38,258 nucleotides of DNA. Source: Paracoccaceae bacterium (GTDB taxonomy: Bacteria; Pseudomonadota; Alphaproteobacteria; Rhodobacterales; Rhodobacteraceae). Under the pieces are notes generated by a model. It was not told the DNA's origin and made no database searches. It saw only the letters and a program-made list of their open reading frames with translations. The translations under genes were made by a program, and so were the position numbers. Below are positions 31,409 to 38,258 of this stretch, in pieces. Location of the stretch: the NCBI GenBank assembly GCA_029938175.1, contig JAPYON010000011.1, positions 1 through 38,258 on the forward strand, written 5' to 3'. Each line of letters starts with the position of its first letter. Within the stretch, counting starts at the first letter, position 1.

Positions 31409-32407
31409 ATGAAACTCATCAAAACCATAATTGGTGCGGCGGCTATGGCCACAGTTGCTACGGCAGCATTCGCACAGGCAACCCCTGCGATCATCTTTGA
31501 TCTGGGTGGTAAATTCGATAAGTCGTTCAACGAAAGCTCGTATGAGGGCGCTGAGAAATTCAAAGATGAAACTGGCATTGAATACCGTGAATTCGAACTT
31601 CAGTCAGATGCGCAGCGTGAACAGGCGATCCGTCGTTTCGCACAGCAAGGCAACAACCCTGTTGTTATGGCTGGCTTTAGCTTCGGTACAGCGCTTGACG
31701 TTGTTGCACAGGAATTCCCTGACACTAGCTTTGTAATCATCGACATGGTTGTTGATCAGCCAAACGTTCGTTCGGTTCTGTTTAGAGCCGATCAAGGTTC
31801 CTACATTGTAGGTCTGTTGGCCGCTATGGCGTCCGAAACCGGCACAGTTGGTTTTATCGGCGGCATGGATATTCCGCTGATCAGCGCGTTTGGCTGTGGG
31901 TTCGTTCAGGGTGCGCGTTCGGCTAATGCCGATGCCGTTATCTTGCAGAACTCTGTTGGCACAACCGGCGCGGCATGGAACGACCCTGTAAAAGGTGGCG
32001 AGCTTGCGATGGCACAGTTCGAGCAAGGCGCTGACGTGATCTTCGTTGCTGCTGGCGGTACTGGCCGTGGTGTTCTTCAGGCTGCTGCGGATGCAGGCAA
32101 GCTGTCGATCGGCGTAGATTCGAACCAAAACTACATGCAGCCAGGCAGCGTTCTGACCTCGATGGTTAAACGCGTTGACGAAGCTGTTTACAATGCGTTC
32201 ATGGACGTTAACAACGGCGAGTTCACTGCCGGATTTAACATCATGGATCTTTCCAACGGTGGCGTTGGCTGGGCACTTGACGAGTATAATGACGCGTTGA
32301 TTTCCGACGAAATGAAAGCAGCAGTTGCAGCAGCGACCGCGAAAATCGTTTCTGGCGAAGTCGTTGTGCATGATTTCATGTCCGACAACACCTGCCCTGT
32401 TGAGTAA
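31409..32407 (+). CDS. BMP-family ABC transporter substrate-binding protein
   Basis: A 332-residue periplasmic protein with a clear signal peptide (MKLIKTIIGAAAMATVATAAFAQA). The mature BMP/Med-type fold is recognisable by IIFDLGGKFDKSFNESSYEGAEKF and ADQGSYIVGLLAAMAS. The family binds nucleosides or related compounds. The ATG at 31409 follows a full AAGGAG. It heads an operon with the ATPase and two permeases, in the order usual for nucleoside importers. Ligand specificity is not determined. Confidence 0.93.
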   Translation: MKLIKTIIGAAAMATVATAAFAQATPAIIFDLGGKFDKSFNESSYEGAEKFKDETGIEYREFELQSDAQREQAIRRFAQQGNNPVVMAGFSFGTALDVVAQEFPDTSFVIIDMVVDQPNVRSVLFRADQGSYIVGLLAAMASETGTVGFIGGMDIPLISAFGCGFVQGARSANADAVILQNSVGTTGAAWNDPVKGGELAMAQFEQGADVIFVAAGGTGRGVLQAAADAGKLSIGVDSNQNYMQPGSVLTSMVKRVDEAVYNAFMDVNNGEFTAGFNIMDLSNGGVGWALDEYNDALISDEMKAAVAAATAKIVSGEVVVHDFMSDNTCPVE

Positions 32408-32413
32408 GACAGA

Positions 32414-33994
32414 GTGAGCGTGGAAACACAAAAGCAGAGGCAGCCGGAAACGGCTGCCCCTGTTGCTCCAGCGATCGAGTTGATCGGTGTGAGCAAGAGC
32501 TTTGGTCCTGTTCAGGCGAATAAGGACATCGACATGACCGTCGCTAAGGGTGCGATTCATGGCATTGTCGGGGAAAATGGCGCGGGTAAGTCTACCCTGA
32601 TGTCTATCCTCTATGGGTTTTACAAAGCAGACGCGGGCGAGATCAAGATCGACGGTGTGACCATAGAGATCACCGATAGCCATGCCGCGATTGCTGCCGG
32701 GATCGGGATGGTGCACCAGCATTTCATGCTTGTTAAGCCCTTCACCGTTCTGGAAAATGTTATCATGGGCGCCGAAGGTGGCCCGTTGCTGCGACCCTCG
32801 CTTAACAAGGCCCGCAAGATTTTGGCAGAGTTGGCGGTAGAGTATGAACTTGACGTTGACCCTGACGCGATCGTCGGCGAATTGTCCGTTGGGTTCCAGC
32901 AGCGCGTTGAAATTCTGAAAGCGTTGTACCGCGAGGCGGACATTCTGATTTTGGACGAACCTACAGGAGTTTTGACACCTGCCGAGGCGGACCACCTGTT
33001 CCGTATTCTGCAAAACCTGAAAGAACAGGGTAAGACGATTGTTCTGATTACCCACAAACTGCGCGAGATCATGGCGGTGACCGATACGGTTAGCGTAATG
33101 CGGCGCGGGCAGATGACGGCGACCGTTAAGACGTCGGAAACTTCGGCTAGCGAGTTGGCGGACTTGATGGTCGGACGTCATGTTACACTGGAAGTCGAGA
33201 AAAACCCGCCAAACGTGGGCGAGACAGTTTTGGAGGTTAAGAACCTTTGCAAGACCGATGGTCAGGGTGTCAAAAAGCTGAAAGATATTTCGTTGCAGCT
33301 TAAGGCCGGCGAAATTCTGGGGGTTGCGGGCGTGGCTGGAAACGGTCAGTCCGACCTGCTGGAAATACTTAGCGGCATTAACTCGGCCACGAGTGGCGAA
33401 GTGCTGATGCGTGGAGAGTCAATTGATCTGACCCATAAGGCGAGCGCTGCGATGCGTCGCGAGCGGGGTATCGGACATGTTCCCGAAGATCGCCATGCGC
33501 TGGGATTGGTGATGCCGTTCCAGACGTGGGAAAACGCAGTGCTCGGATATCACAACAATCCGGAATTCAGCGGCAAGTTTGGTTTGGCCGATCACAAGGC
33601 CATGATGGAAGATGCGAAGCGGAAGATCGAGAAATTTGATATTCGCCCAACGAACCCACATTTGCTGGCGATGAACTACTCCGGTGGGAACCAACAAAAG
33701 ATCGTTATCGCACGCGAGATCGAGAACAACCCAGATGTGTTGCTAGTTGGCCAGCCAACGCGTGGGGTGGATATTGGGGCGATTGAATTCATCCACAAAC
33801 AGATTGTGGCGCTGCGCGACCAAGGCAAAGCGGTGTTGTTGATCTCTGTTGAGCTAGAAGAAGTTTTGGCACTGTCGGACCGCATTATCGTTATGTTTGA
33901 CGGTGTTATTCAGGGTGAACGTATGCCCAAGGAAACTAATGAACAGGAACTCGGCATGTTGATGGCCGGTATTGATCCGGAGGCATCGGCATGA
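32414..33994 (+). CDS. ABC transporter ATPase with two nucleotide-binding domains (BMP/nucleoside type)
   Basis: A 526-residue tandem ATPase of the sugar/nucleoside importer type. The first domain has Walker A GENGAGKST (about residue 53), signature LSVGFQQR and Walker B ILILDEPTG. The second has a degenerate Walker A GVAGNGQSD, signature YSGGNQQK and a degenerate Walker B VLLVGQPTRG, as is common in this subfamily. It starts with GTG at 32414, six bases after the binding-protein gene, and overlaps the next permease by four bases (ATGA). Confidence 0.95.
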   Translation: MSVETQKQRQPETAAPVAPAIELIGVSKSFGPVQANKDIDMTVAKGAIHGIVGENGAGKSTLMSILYGFYKADAGEIKIDGVTIEITDSHAAIAAGIGMVHQHFMLVKPFTVLENVIMGAEGGPLLRPSLNKARKILAELAVEYELDVDPDAIVGELSVGFQQRVEILKALYREADILILDEPTGVLTPAEADHLFRILQNLKEQGKTIVLITHKLREIMAVTDTVSVMRRGQMTATVKTSETSASELADLMVGRHVTLEVEKNPPNVGETVLEVKNLCKTDGQGVKKLKDISLQLKAGEILGVAGVAGNGQSDLLEILSGINSATSGEVLMRGESIDLTHKASAAMRRERGIGHVPEDRHALGLVMPFQTWENAVLGYHNNPEFSGKFGLADHKAMMEDAKRKIEKFDIRPTNPHLLAMNYSGGNQQKIVIAREIENNPDVLLVGQPTRGVDIGAIEFIHKQIVALRDQGKAVLLISVELEEVLALSDRIIVMFDGVIQGERMPKETNEQELGMLMAGIDPEASA

Positions 33995-35085
33995 ACAAGG
34001 GATTACCTAAATGGGCGGACATCATCCTGATACCGCTGCTCAGCCTGACGCTGGCGTTTCTGGTTTCAGGGCTGATTGTGATGTTTATCGGCGAAAACCC
34101 TATTGAGGCTGTTAAGGTAATGCTTGTTGGTGAATTTGGCGATTCTGGTGCTTTCGGAAGATTCGGCATTGGCTATACGCTCTATTACACCACTAGCTTT
34201 ATCTTCACCGGCCTTGCGGTTGCGGTGGCCTTTCATGCGCGGATGTTCAATATCGGTGGCGAGGGCCAGGCTGGTATGGGCGGTGTTGGGGTCGCCACGG
34301 TTCTGCTGTCAGTCGCTTGGCCACACTGGACGATTGCGATCGTCGCAGCCTCGCTGGGCGCGATGGCCTTCGGGGCAGCTTGGGCCGCTATTCCTGCGTA
34401 TTTGCAGGCGAAACGCGGGTCTCACATTGTTATTACGACGATTATGTTCAACTGGATCGGCTCTGCGTTGATCGTTTATCTGCTGGTCGGGCCTATGCAG
34501 GCACCGGGTATGGTGCCGGAGACGGTCGGGTTTTCGGCGGGTTCGTCAATTCCGACACTGCACGAAATATTCCCGGCCTTTGACAAACACGCACCAGCAA
34601 ACGTTAGCCTGTTCCTCGCGTTATTCGCGGCGGTTGGGGTCTGGGTTTTGATCTGGAAAACCCGGCTCGGGTATGAAATCCGCGCCTTTGGTCATTCCGA
34701 GAAAGCGGCAATTTATGCGGGCATCAAGCCTGTGAAGATCATCATGGTGGCCATGCTGGTTTCCGGTGCTTTGGCCGGCATGATGGCGGTGAACACGGTG
34801 CAGGGCGAGGCCGAACGGCTGATCCTCGACACGGTTCAGGGTGCAGGGTTCGTTGGTATCGCGGTGGCACTTATGGGCCGCTCGCATCCGGTGGGTGTTG
34901 TCTTGGCGGCCTTCCTGTTTGGCGTCCTTTATCAAGGTGGCAGCGAACTTCAGTATATTGGTATTCCGCGTGAAATGGTTGTAGTCATTCAGGCCTTGGT
35001 GATTATGTTCGTCGGGTCCTTGGAAAATATGGTTAGAATTCCGGTCGAACGTGCGTTCGTGCTTTTCAACAAGGGAGCTGCGTAA
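33991..35085 (+). CDS. ABC transporter permease (BMP/nucleoside type), first subunit
   Basis: A 364-residue BPD_transp_2 family membrane permease with about ten hydrophobic segments. Family landmarks include FNIGGEGQAGMGG (about residues 85-97) and GYEIRAFGHSEKAAIYAGI (about 226-244), the cytoplasmic loop that contacts the ATPase. It forms the heterodimeric channel with the following gene. It overlaps the ATPase gene by four bases and the next permease by one base (TAATG). Confidence 0.94.
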   Translation: MNKGLPKWADIILIPLLSLTLAFLVSGLIVMFIGENPIEAVKVMLVGEFGDSGAFGRFGIGYTLYYTTSFIFTGLAVAVAFHARMFNIGGEGQAGMGGVGVATVLLSVAWPHWTIAIVAASLGAMAFGAAWAAIPAYLQAKRGSHIVITTIMFNWIGSALIVYLLVGPMQAPGMVPETVGFSAGSSIPTLHEIFPAFDKHAPANVSLFLALFAAVGVWVLIWKTRLGYEIRAFGHSEKAAIYAGIKPVKIIMVAMLVSGALAGMMAVNTVQGEAERLILDTVQGAGFVGIAVALMGRSHPVGVVLAAFLFGVLYQGGSELQYIGIPREMVVVIQALVIMFVGSLENMVRIPVERAFVLFNKGAA

Positions 35086-36092
35086 TGGATTTTAACACAA
35101 TTTTGCAGTTATTCGATTCCGCCGTCCGGCTCTCGACTCCATTGTTGCTCGCTTGTCTCGCGGGTTTGTATTCCGAGCGTTCCGGTATTTTTGATATCGG
35201 TCTAGAGGGCAAGATGCTGGCTGGTGCATTCGCGGCAGGGGCAATGTCGGCCTATGCCGGTATGCCTGTTACCGAGGGTGGTTTGGGTATGACTTGGGGC
35301 ATGGCATGGATGGGCGCATTGGCGGCGGTTGCGGTTTCCATTGTGTTGGCGCTGATCCACGGATTTGCGTCAATCACATTGCGCGGGAATCAGTTGATTT
35401 CCGGTGTGGCGATTAATTTCTTCGCGGCGGGATCTACGGTTCTGATTGGGCAATACTGGTTCCAGTCGGGTGGGCAAACACCACCGTTAAGGGGTGCGCA
35501 GCGCTTCGAGGCAATTACGTTGCCTTTTGCAAAAACGCTGGAAGGCGTGCCGATCTTGGGTCCGACCTATCACGACCTGATTTCCGGACATAACGCTCTG
35601 GTTTATATGGCACTGTTGGCGGTTCCGCTGACATGGTGGCTGTTGTTCCGTACACGGTTTGGTCTGCGCCTTCGGGCGGTCGGGGAAAGTCCGGAGGCTG
35701 TGGATACGGCCGGCATCTCGGTCGTTCGACAACGCTATGTGGCGGTTTTGATCGCAGGCGTGCTGTGCGGGTTGGCGGGGGCCTATCTTAGCCTTGGGAC
35801 CTCGGCAGCGGGGTTTGTTAAGGATATGAGCGCCGGTAAAGGCTTTATCGCGCTGGCCGCACTGATCTTTGCTAAATGGCAACCGAAATCGGCGCTGTTT
35901 GCCTGTCTGTTGTTTGGTTTCCTCGAAGCCATCGGCAACCGGTATCAAAGCATTGACCTGGGCGCGTTTGTGGTTCCGGTGCAGTTTATGCAAGCCTTGC
36001 CTTACATCCTGACGGTTGTGATTTTGGCTGGATTTATTGGCAAAGCGATTCCACCTGCGGCAGGCGGCGAACCGTATGTGAAGGAACGGTGA
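35085..36092 (+). CDS. ABC transporter permease (BMP/nucleoside type), second subunit
   Basis: A 335-residue permease of the same family, with IFDIGLEGKMLAGAFAAG near the N terminus and the ATPase-contact loop GLRLRAVGESPEAVDTAGI near residues 190-208. It pairs with the upstream permease, starting at the overlapping TAATG. It is the last gene of the four-gene importer; an AT-rich inverted repeat follows at 36097-36120. Confidence 0.94.
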   Translation: MDFNTILQLFDSAVRLSTPLLLACLAGLYSERSGIFDIGLEGKMLAGAFAAGAMSAYAGMPVTEGGLGMTWGMAWMGALAAVAVSIVLALIHGFASITLRGNQLISGVAINFFAAGSTVLIGQYWFQSGGQTPPLRGAQRFEAITLPFAKTLEGVPILGPTYHDLISGHNALVYMALLAVPLTWWLLFRTRFGLRLRAVGESPEAVDTAGISVVRQRYVAVLIAGVLCGLAGAYLSLGTSAAGFVKDMSAGKGFIALAALIFAKWQPKSALFACLLFGFLEAIGNRYQSIDLGAFVVPVQFMQALPYILTVVILAGFIGKAIPPAAGGEPYVKER

Positions 36093-36096
36093 TCAC

Positions 36097-36120
36097 TTAT
36101 ATGCGATAATCGGCATATAA
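36097..36120. promoter_or_regulatory. AT-rich inverted repeat between the ABC operon and the TauE gene
   Basis: Perfect eight-base arms TTATATGC (36097-36104) and GCATATAA (36113-36120) around GATAATCG. No T-run follows, so an operator for the downstream exporter unit is as likely as a weak terminator. Pattern seen; role unknown. Confidence 0.4.
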
Positions 36121-36217
36121 TTAAGAAATTGCTCCGATTTGTCGCAGTTAAGAACTAGCGTTTTGTGGTGGGTTTGCTGTAGAGAAAGCGCACTAGAGCC
36201 CCCGTTTAGGTGAACCC

Positions 36218-37132
36218 ATGCAAATCTATCTACCTATCGCCGAAATGTCGGTGAATATATTCCTGTTGATCGGCCTCGGTGGTATGGTCGGCATCCTGTC
36301 TGGCATGTTCGGCGTTGGCGGCGGTTTTCTTATGACGCCGCTTCTTTTCTTTATCGGAATTCCTCCGGCTGTTGCGGTCGCGACGGAGGCGAACCAGATT
36401 GTGGCTTCGTCATTCTCGGGCGTTCTGGCGCATGTGAAAAAGCGCACCGTGGATTTCAAGATGGGCACGGTCCTGTTGATGGGTGGTCTGCTTGGCGCGG
36501 CTGTCGGGGTGCAAGTCTTCAAATACCTTAAGGAAATCGGGCAAGTCGACCTGTTGATCACGCTGTCCTATGTGGTTTTCCTTGGCATGATCGGTGGCCT
36601 AATGTTCATCGAGAGCCTTGGCGCGATCCGTCGCTCCAAAAATCCGGCCCCTCCTAAAAAGGTTAAACGTCATACATGGATCCACGGTTTACCGTTGAAA
36701 ATGCGGTTCCGTACATCGAACCTATATATCAGTGCGATCCCTCCGTTTGTTGTGGGGGCGCTGGTTGGTGTTCTGGCCGCGATTATGGGTGTCGGCGGCG
36801 GGTTTATCATGGTGCCCGCGATGATTTACATATTGGGCATGCCGACGAAAGTGGTTATCGGAACGTCGTTGTTTCAGATTATTTTCGTGACCGCGTTCAC
36901 CACGATGATGCACGCGACGCAGAACTATACAGTTGATGCGGTGCTTGCACTGCTGTTGTTGCTTGGTGGTGTTATCGGGGCGCAGATCGGCACACGTATC
37001 GGCGTCAAGATGAAAGCCGAACAATTGCGTATTCTGCTGGCAATTATGGTGCTAGGCGTATGTCTGAAGCTGGGCCTTGATCTGGTTCTGACACCTTCCG
37101 AGCTGTTCTCTATTGGCGCAGGGGGTCACTGA
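36218..37132 (+). CDS. TauE/SafE-family sulfite/organosulfonate exporter-like membrane protein
   Basis: A 304-residue protein with two homologous halves, each opening with the family glycine motif: GILSGMFGVGGGFLMTPLL (about residue 25) and GVLAAIMGVGGGFIMVPAM (about 187). About eight to nine transmembrane helices and a basic central loop (RRSKNPAPPKKVKRH) are visible. Family members export sulfite, sulfoacetate and similar anions. The ATG at 36218 follows AGGTG. It is paired with a TIGR02186-like gene one base downstream. Export of sulfite produced by the dsr pathway would make sense, but the genes are 26 kb apart. Confidence 0.88.
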   Translation: MQIYLPIAEMSVNIFLLIGLGGMVGILSGMFGVGGGFLMTPLLFFIGIPPAVAVATEANQIVASSFSGVLAHVKKRTVDFKMGTVLLMGGLLGAAVGVQVFKYLKEIGQVDLLITLSYVVFLGMIGGLMFIESLGAIRRSKNPAPPKKVKRHTWIHGLPLKMRFRTSNLYISAIPPFVVGALVGVLAAIMGVGGGFIMVPAMIYILGMPTKVVIGTSLFQIIFVTAFTTMMHATQNYTVDAVLALLLLLGGVIGAQIGTRIGVKMKAEQLRILLAIMVLGVCLKLGLDLVLTPSELFSIGAGGH

Positions 37133-37133
37133 T

Positions 37134-37883
37134 ATGCGGATTATTTTTCTAATCATCGGCCTGTTTGCAGCAACGATTGCTAATGCGCAGGAAACCATTG
37201 TTTCCGAACTTAGCCAAGATGGTGTGTCGATTACGGCCACCTTTGATGGCTCCGAAATCTTTCTTTTTGGTGCAATCAAGCGTGATGCTCCCTTGAACCT
37301 CAGTGCGGGTAAACTGGATGTTATCATTGAAGTTTCTGGCCCACCGACCAACACACTGGTGCGTCAGAAAGAGCGTAAAATTATAATCTGGGTGAATGCC
37401 GAGTCTGTGGAAATGGAACGTGCACCCAGCTATTACTCCATTGCGGCCACTGGTCCGCTGGAAGAGTTGGTATCTGAGAGCGAACGCTCGTTGCGTAACC
37501 TTGGGCTGGACTACGCAGTGCGCGTCGCCAATCCCGAGGACGAAGAGTTTCGTGAGGCTGTGATCCGGCTGCACCAGAAAAACGGGACTTATGCCACCGA
37601 GGTGACACCTGTAACGCTGACCGAGGAAACCCTGTTCACCACCAAGCTGGCGATGCCGGTGAATGTGGTCGAGGGGGAATACACGGTGAAAACCATGTTG
37701 GTTCGTGATCGACAGGTTATCAGTACGTCAATTTCAACCATTACCGTTCGCAAGACCGGCGTGGAAAAGTGGTTGTACGACTTGGCCCATGAACAGGCGT
37801 TTATCTATGGCCTTCTTTCACTGGCCGTCGCGTTGTTGGCTGGTTGGACAGCGTCTGAAGCTTTCCGCCGTATTCGCGGTTAG
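37134..37883 (+). CDS. TIGR02186-family membrane-anchored protein paired with TauE
   Basis: A 249-residue protein with a cleavable signal (MRIIFLIIGLFAATIANAQE), a beta-rich periplasmic domain that begins IVSELSQDGVSITATFDGSEIFLFGAI, and a C-terminal transmembrane helix (about residues 222-242, FIYGLLSLAVALLAGW). This layout matches the conserved hypothetical TIGR02186 family. The ATG at 37134 is one base after the TauE stop, so the two are presumably co-translated and work together. The function is unknown; an accessory role in anion export is inferred. It ends directly against the convergent helicase gene with no gap. Confidence 0.82.
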   Translation: MRIIFLIIGLFAATIANAQETIVSELSQDGVSITATFDGSEIFLFGAIKRDAPLNLSAGKLDVIIEVSGPPTNTLVRQKERKIIIWVNAESVEMERAPSYYSIAATGPLEELVSESERSLRNLGLDYAVRVANPEDEEFREAVIRLHQKNGTYATEVTPVTLTEETLFTTKLAMPVNVVEGEYTVKTMLVRDRQVISTSISTITVRKTGVEKWLYDLAHEQAFIYGLLSLAVALLAGWTASEAFRRIRG

Positions 37884-38258
37884 TTAATCTTCCGATCCTG
37901 TTAATTCCATTGGCGGGGTCGGGGTTTCAAGATCGGCAATGCCCAGCGGTTCGGTTGGGCGAGCCAGCATGTAACGGGTCACCCAACGCAACCGTGTTTC
38001 TGCCCGCGTGATGGCTACGTAAGCCAACCTTTTCCATACCGCTATTCCTGCTTCGGACCGGCCTGATCGGTAGGCGGCATATATGTCGGGCGCGAACAAT
38101 TGTACCTCGGGCCATTGCGAGCCTTGTGCCTTGTGGATGGTCACTGCCGCGCCGTGCAGAAAGGTTGCCCCCATGCGGGCGGCAGAGGGGATGAAGGGTT
38201 CTTCGCGGTCCGGTGCCTCGATCTGGATGATGGTTGCGGCGTTGACGCGGGGGTCTAC
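37884..38258 (-). CDS. RecD-like/UvrD-C ATP-dependent DNA helicase (5' truncated by window end)
   Basis: The last 124 residues of a superfamily 1 helicase are visible; the frame remains open to the window edge. Helicase motif V/VI-like elements are seen: AVTIHKAQGSQWPEVQLFAPD (UvrD C-terminal TIHKAQGS block) and RLAYVAITRAETRLRWVTRY (the arginine-finger-type YVAITRA block). These fit the AAA family 'ATP-dependent RecD-like DNA helicase' common in alphaproteobacteria. The Walker A part lies outside the window. The stop (TAA at 37886-37884) directly abuts the TIGR02186-like gene. Confidence 0.88.
   Translation of the reverse strand, partial: VDPRVNAATIIQIEAPDREEPFIPSAARMGATFLHGAAVTIHKAQGSQWPEVQLFAPDIYAAYRSGRSEAGIAVWKRLAYVAITRAETRLRWVTRYMLARPTEPLGIADLETPTPPMELTGSED

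Noticed and set aside
31604-33181. A 525-codon open frame on the minus strand across the BMP protein and ABC ATPase genes
   Set aside because: It is antisense to two unmistakable genes, has no recognisable domain and no ribosome-binding site; it reflects codon bias of the real genes.
1-38258. CRISPR arrays, rRNA, tRNA and toxin-antitoxin or phage-defence genes
   Set aside because: No repeat-spacer pattern, RNA-gene signature or defence-family protein was recognised.

Overview
The window looks like a chromosomal segment of a sulfur-oxidizing alphaproteobacterium, probably of the Rhodobacterales/Roseobacter type. The evidence for lineage is gene order and protein style in the right-hand half: gshB, yraN, rsmI and an LpoA-like lipoprotein, then glnD, murJ, rhomboid-like, trpS, usp, nfuA, tsaB, rimI, a BMP-type ABC transporter, TauE/SafE and a TIGR02186-like gene. 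This is gene-order recognition from memory; no database search was run. There are no insertion sequences, integrases, tRNAs, rRNAs or CRISPR arrays in the window.

Region 1 (1-10516, all + strand) is the distal part of a reverse-type dissimilatory sulfite reductase (dsr) operon: dsrE (3' end only), dsrF, dsrH, dsrC, dsrM, dsrK, dsrL, dsrJ, dsrO, dsrP, a TrpD2/YbiB-like gene, and dsrN. DsrEFH and DsrC relay persulfide sulfur. DsrMKJOP is the membrane redox complex, DsrL is the NAD(P)H-linked oxidoreductase and DsrN is the siroheme amidase. dsrC has an RNA hairpin on each side. The TrpD2-like gene is translationally coupled to dsrN. A terminator whose loop holds the dsrN stop codon ends the operon.

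Region 2 (10503-13120) is a sulfur-relay and import module: tusA and dsrE2 on the minus strand, then a divergent SqrR/BigR-type ArsR repressor with the two-cysteine persulfide switch, then a YeeE/YedE (TsuA-like) thiosulfate/sulfur-compound transporter. Related palindromic sites lie in front of the regulator and of the transporter, with a weaker copy near dsrE2, suggesting one persulfide-responsive regulon.

Region 3 (13126-16062) holds the Fe-S carrier gene mrp/apbC (minus strand, with a promoter overlapped by a perfect palindrome). A cobalamin riboswitch follows, driving cbtB (56 residues) and cbtA (predicted cobalt uptake), and then a c-type cytochrome on the minus strand.

Region 4 (16217-38258) is mainly core metabolism and housekeeping: phosphomannomutase, a DadA-like FAD enzyme, glutathione synthetase, and a yraN reading frame that has lost its start. 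Next come rsmI, an LpoA-like lipoprotein, glnD, murJ, a rhomboid-fold protein without catalytic residues, trpS, a decayed outer-membrane beta-barrel gene, usp, nfuA (with iron-type operator sequences), tsaB, rimI, a four-gene BMP-family ABC importer, a TauE/SafE exporter with its TIGR02186-like partner, and the 3' end of a RecD-like helicase gene. The only long gene-free stretch is 14221-14636, which holds the mrp promoter and the riboswitch.
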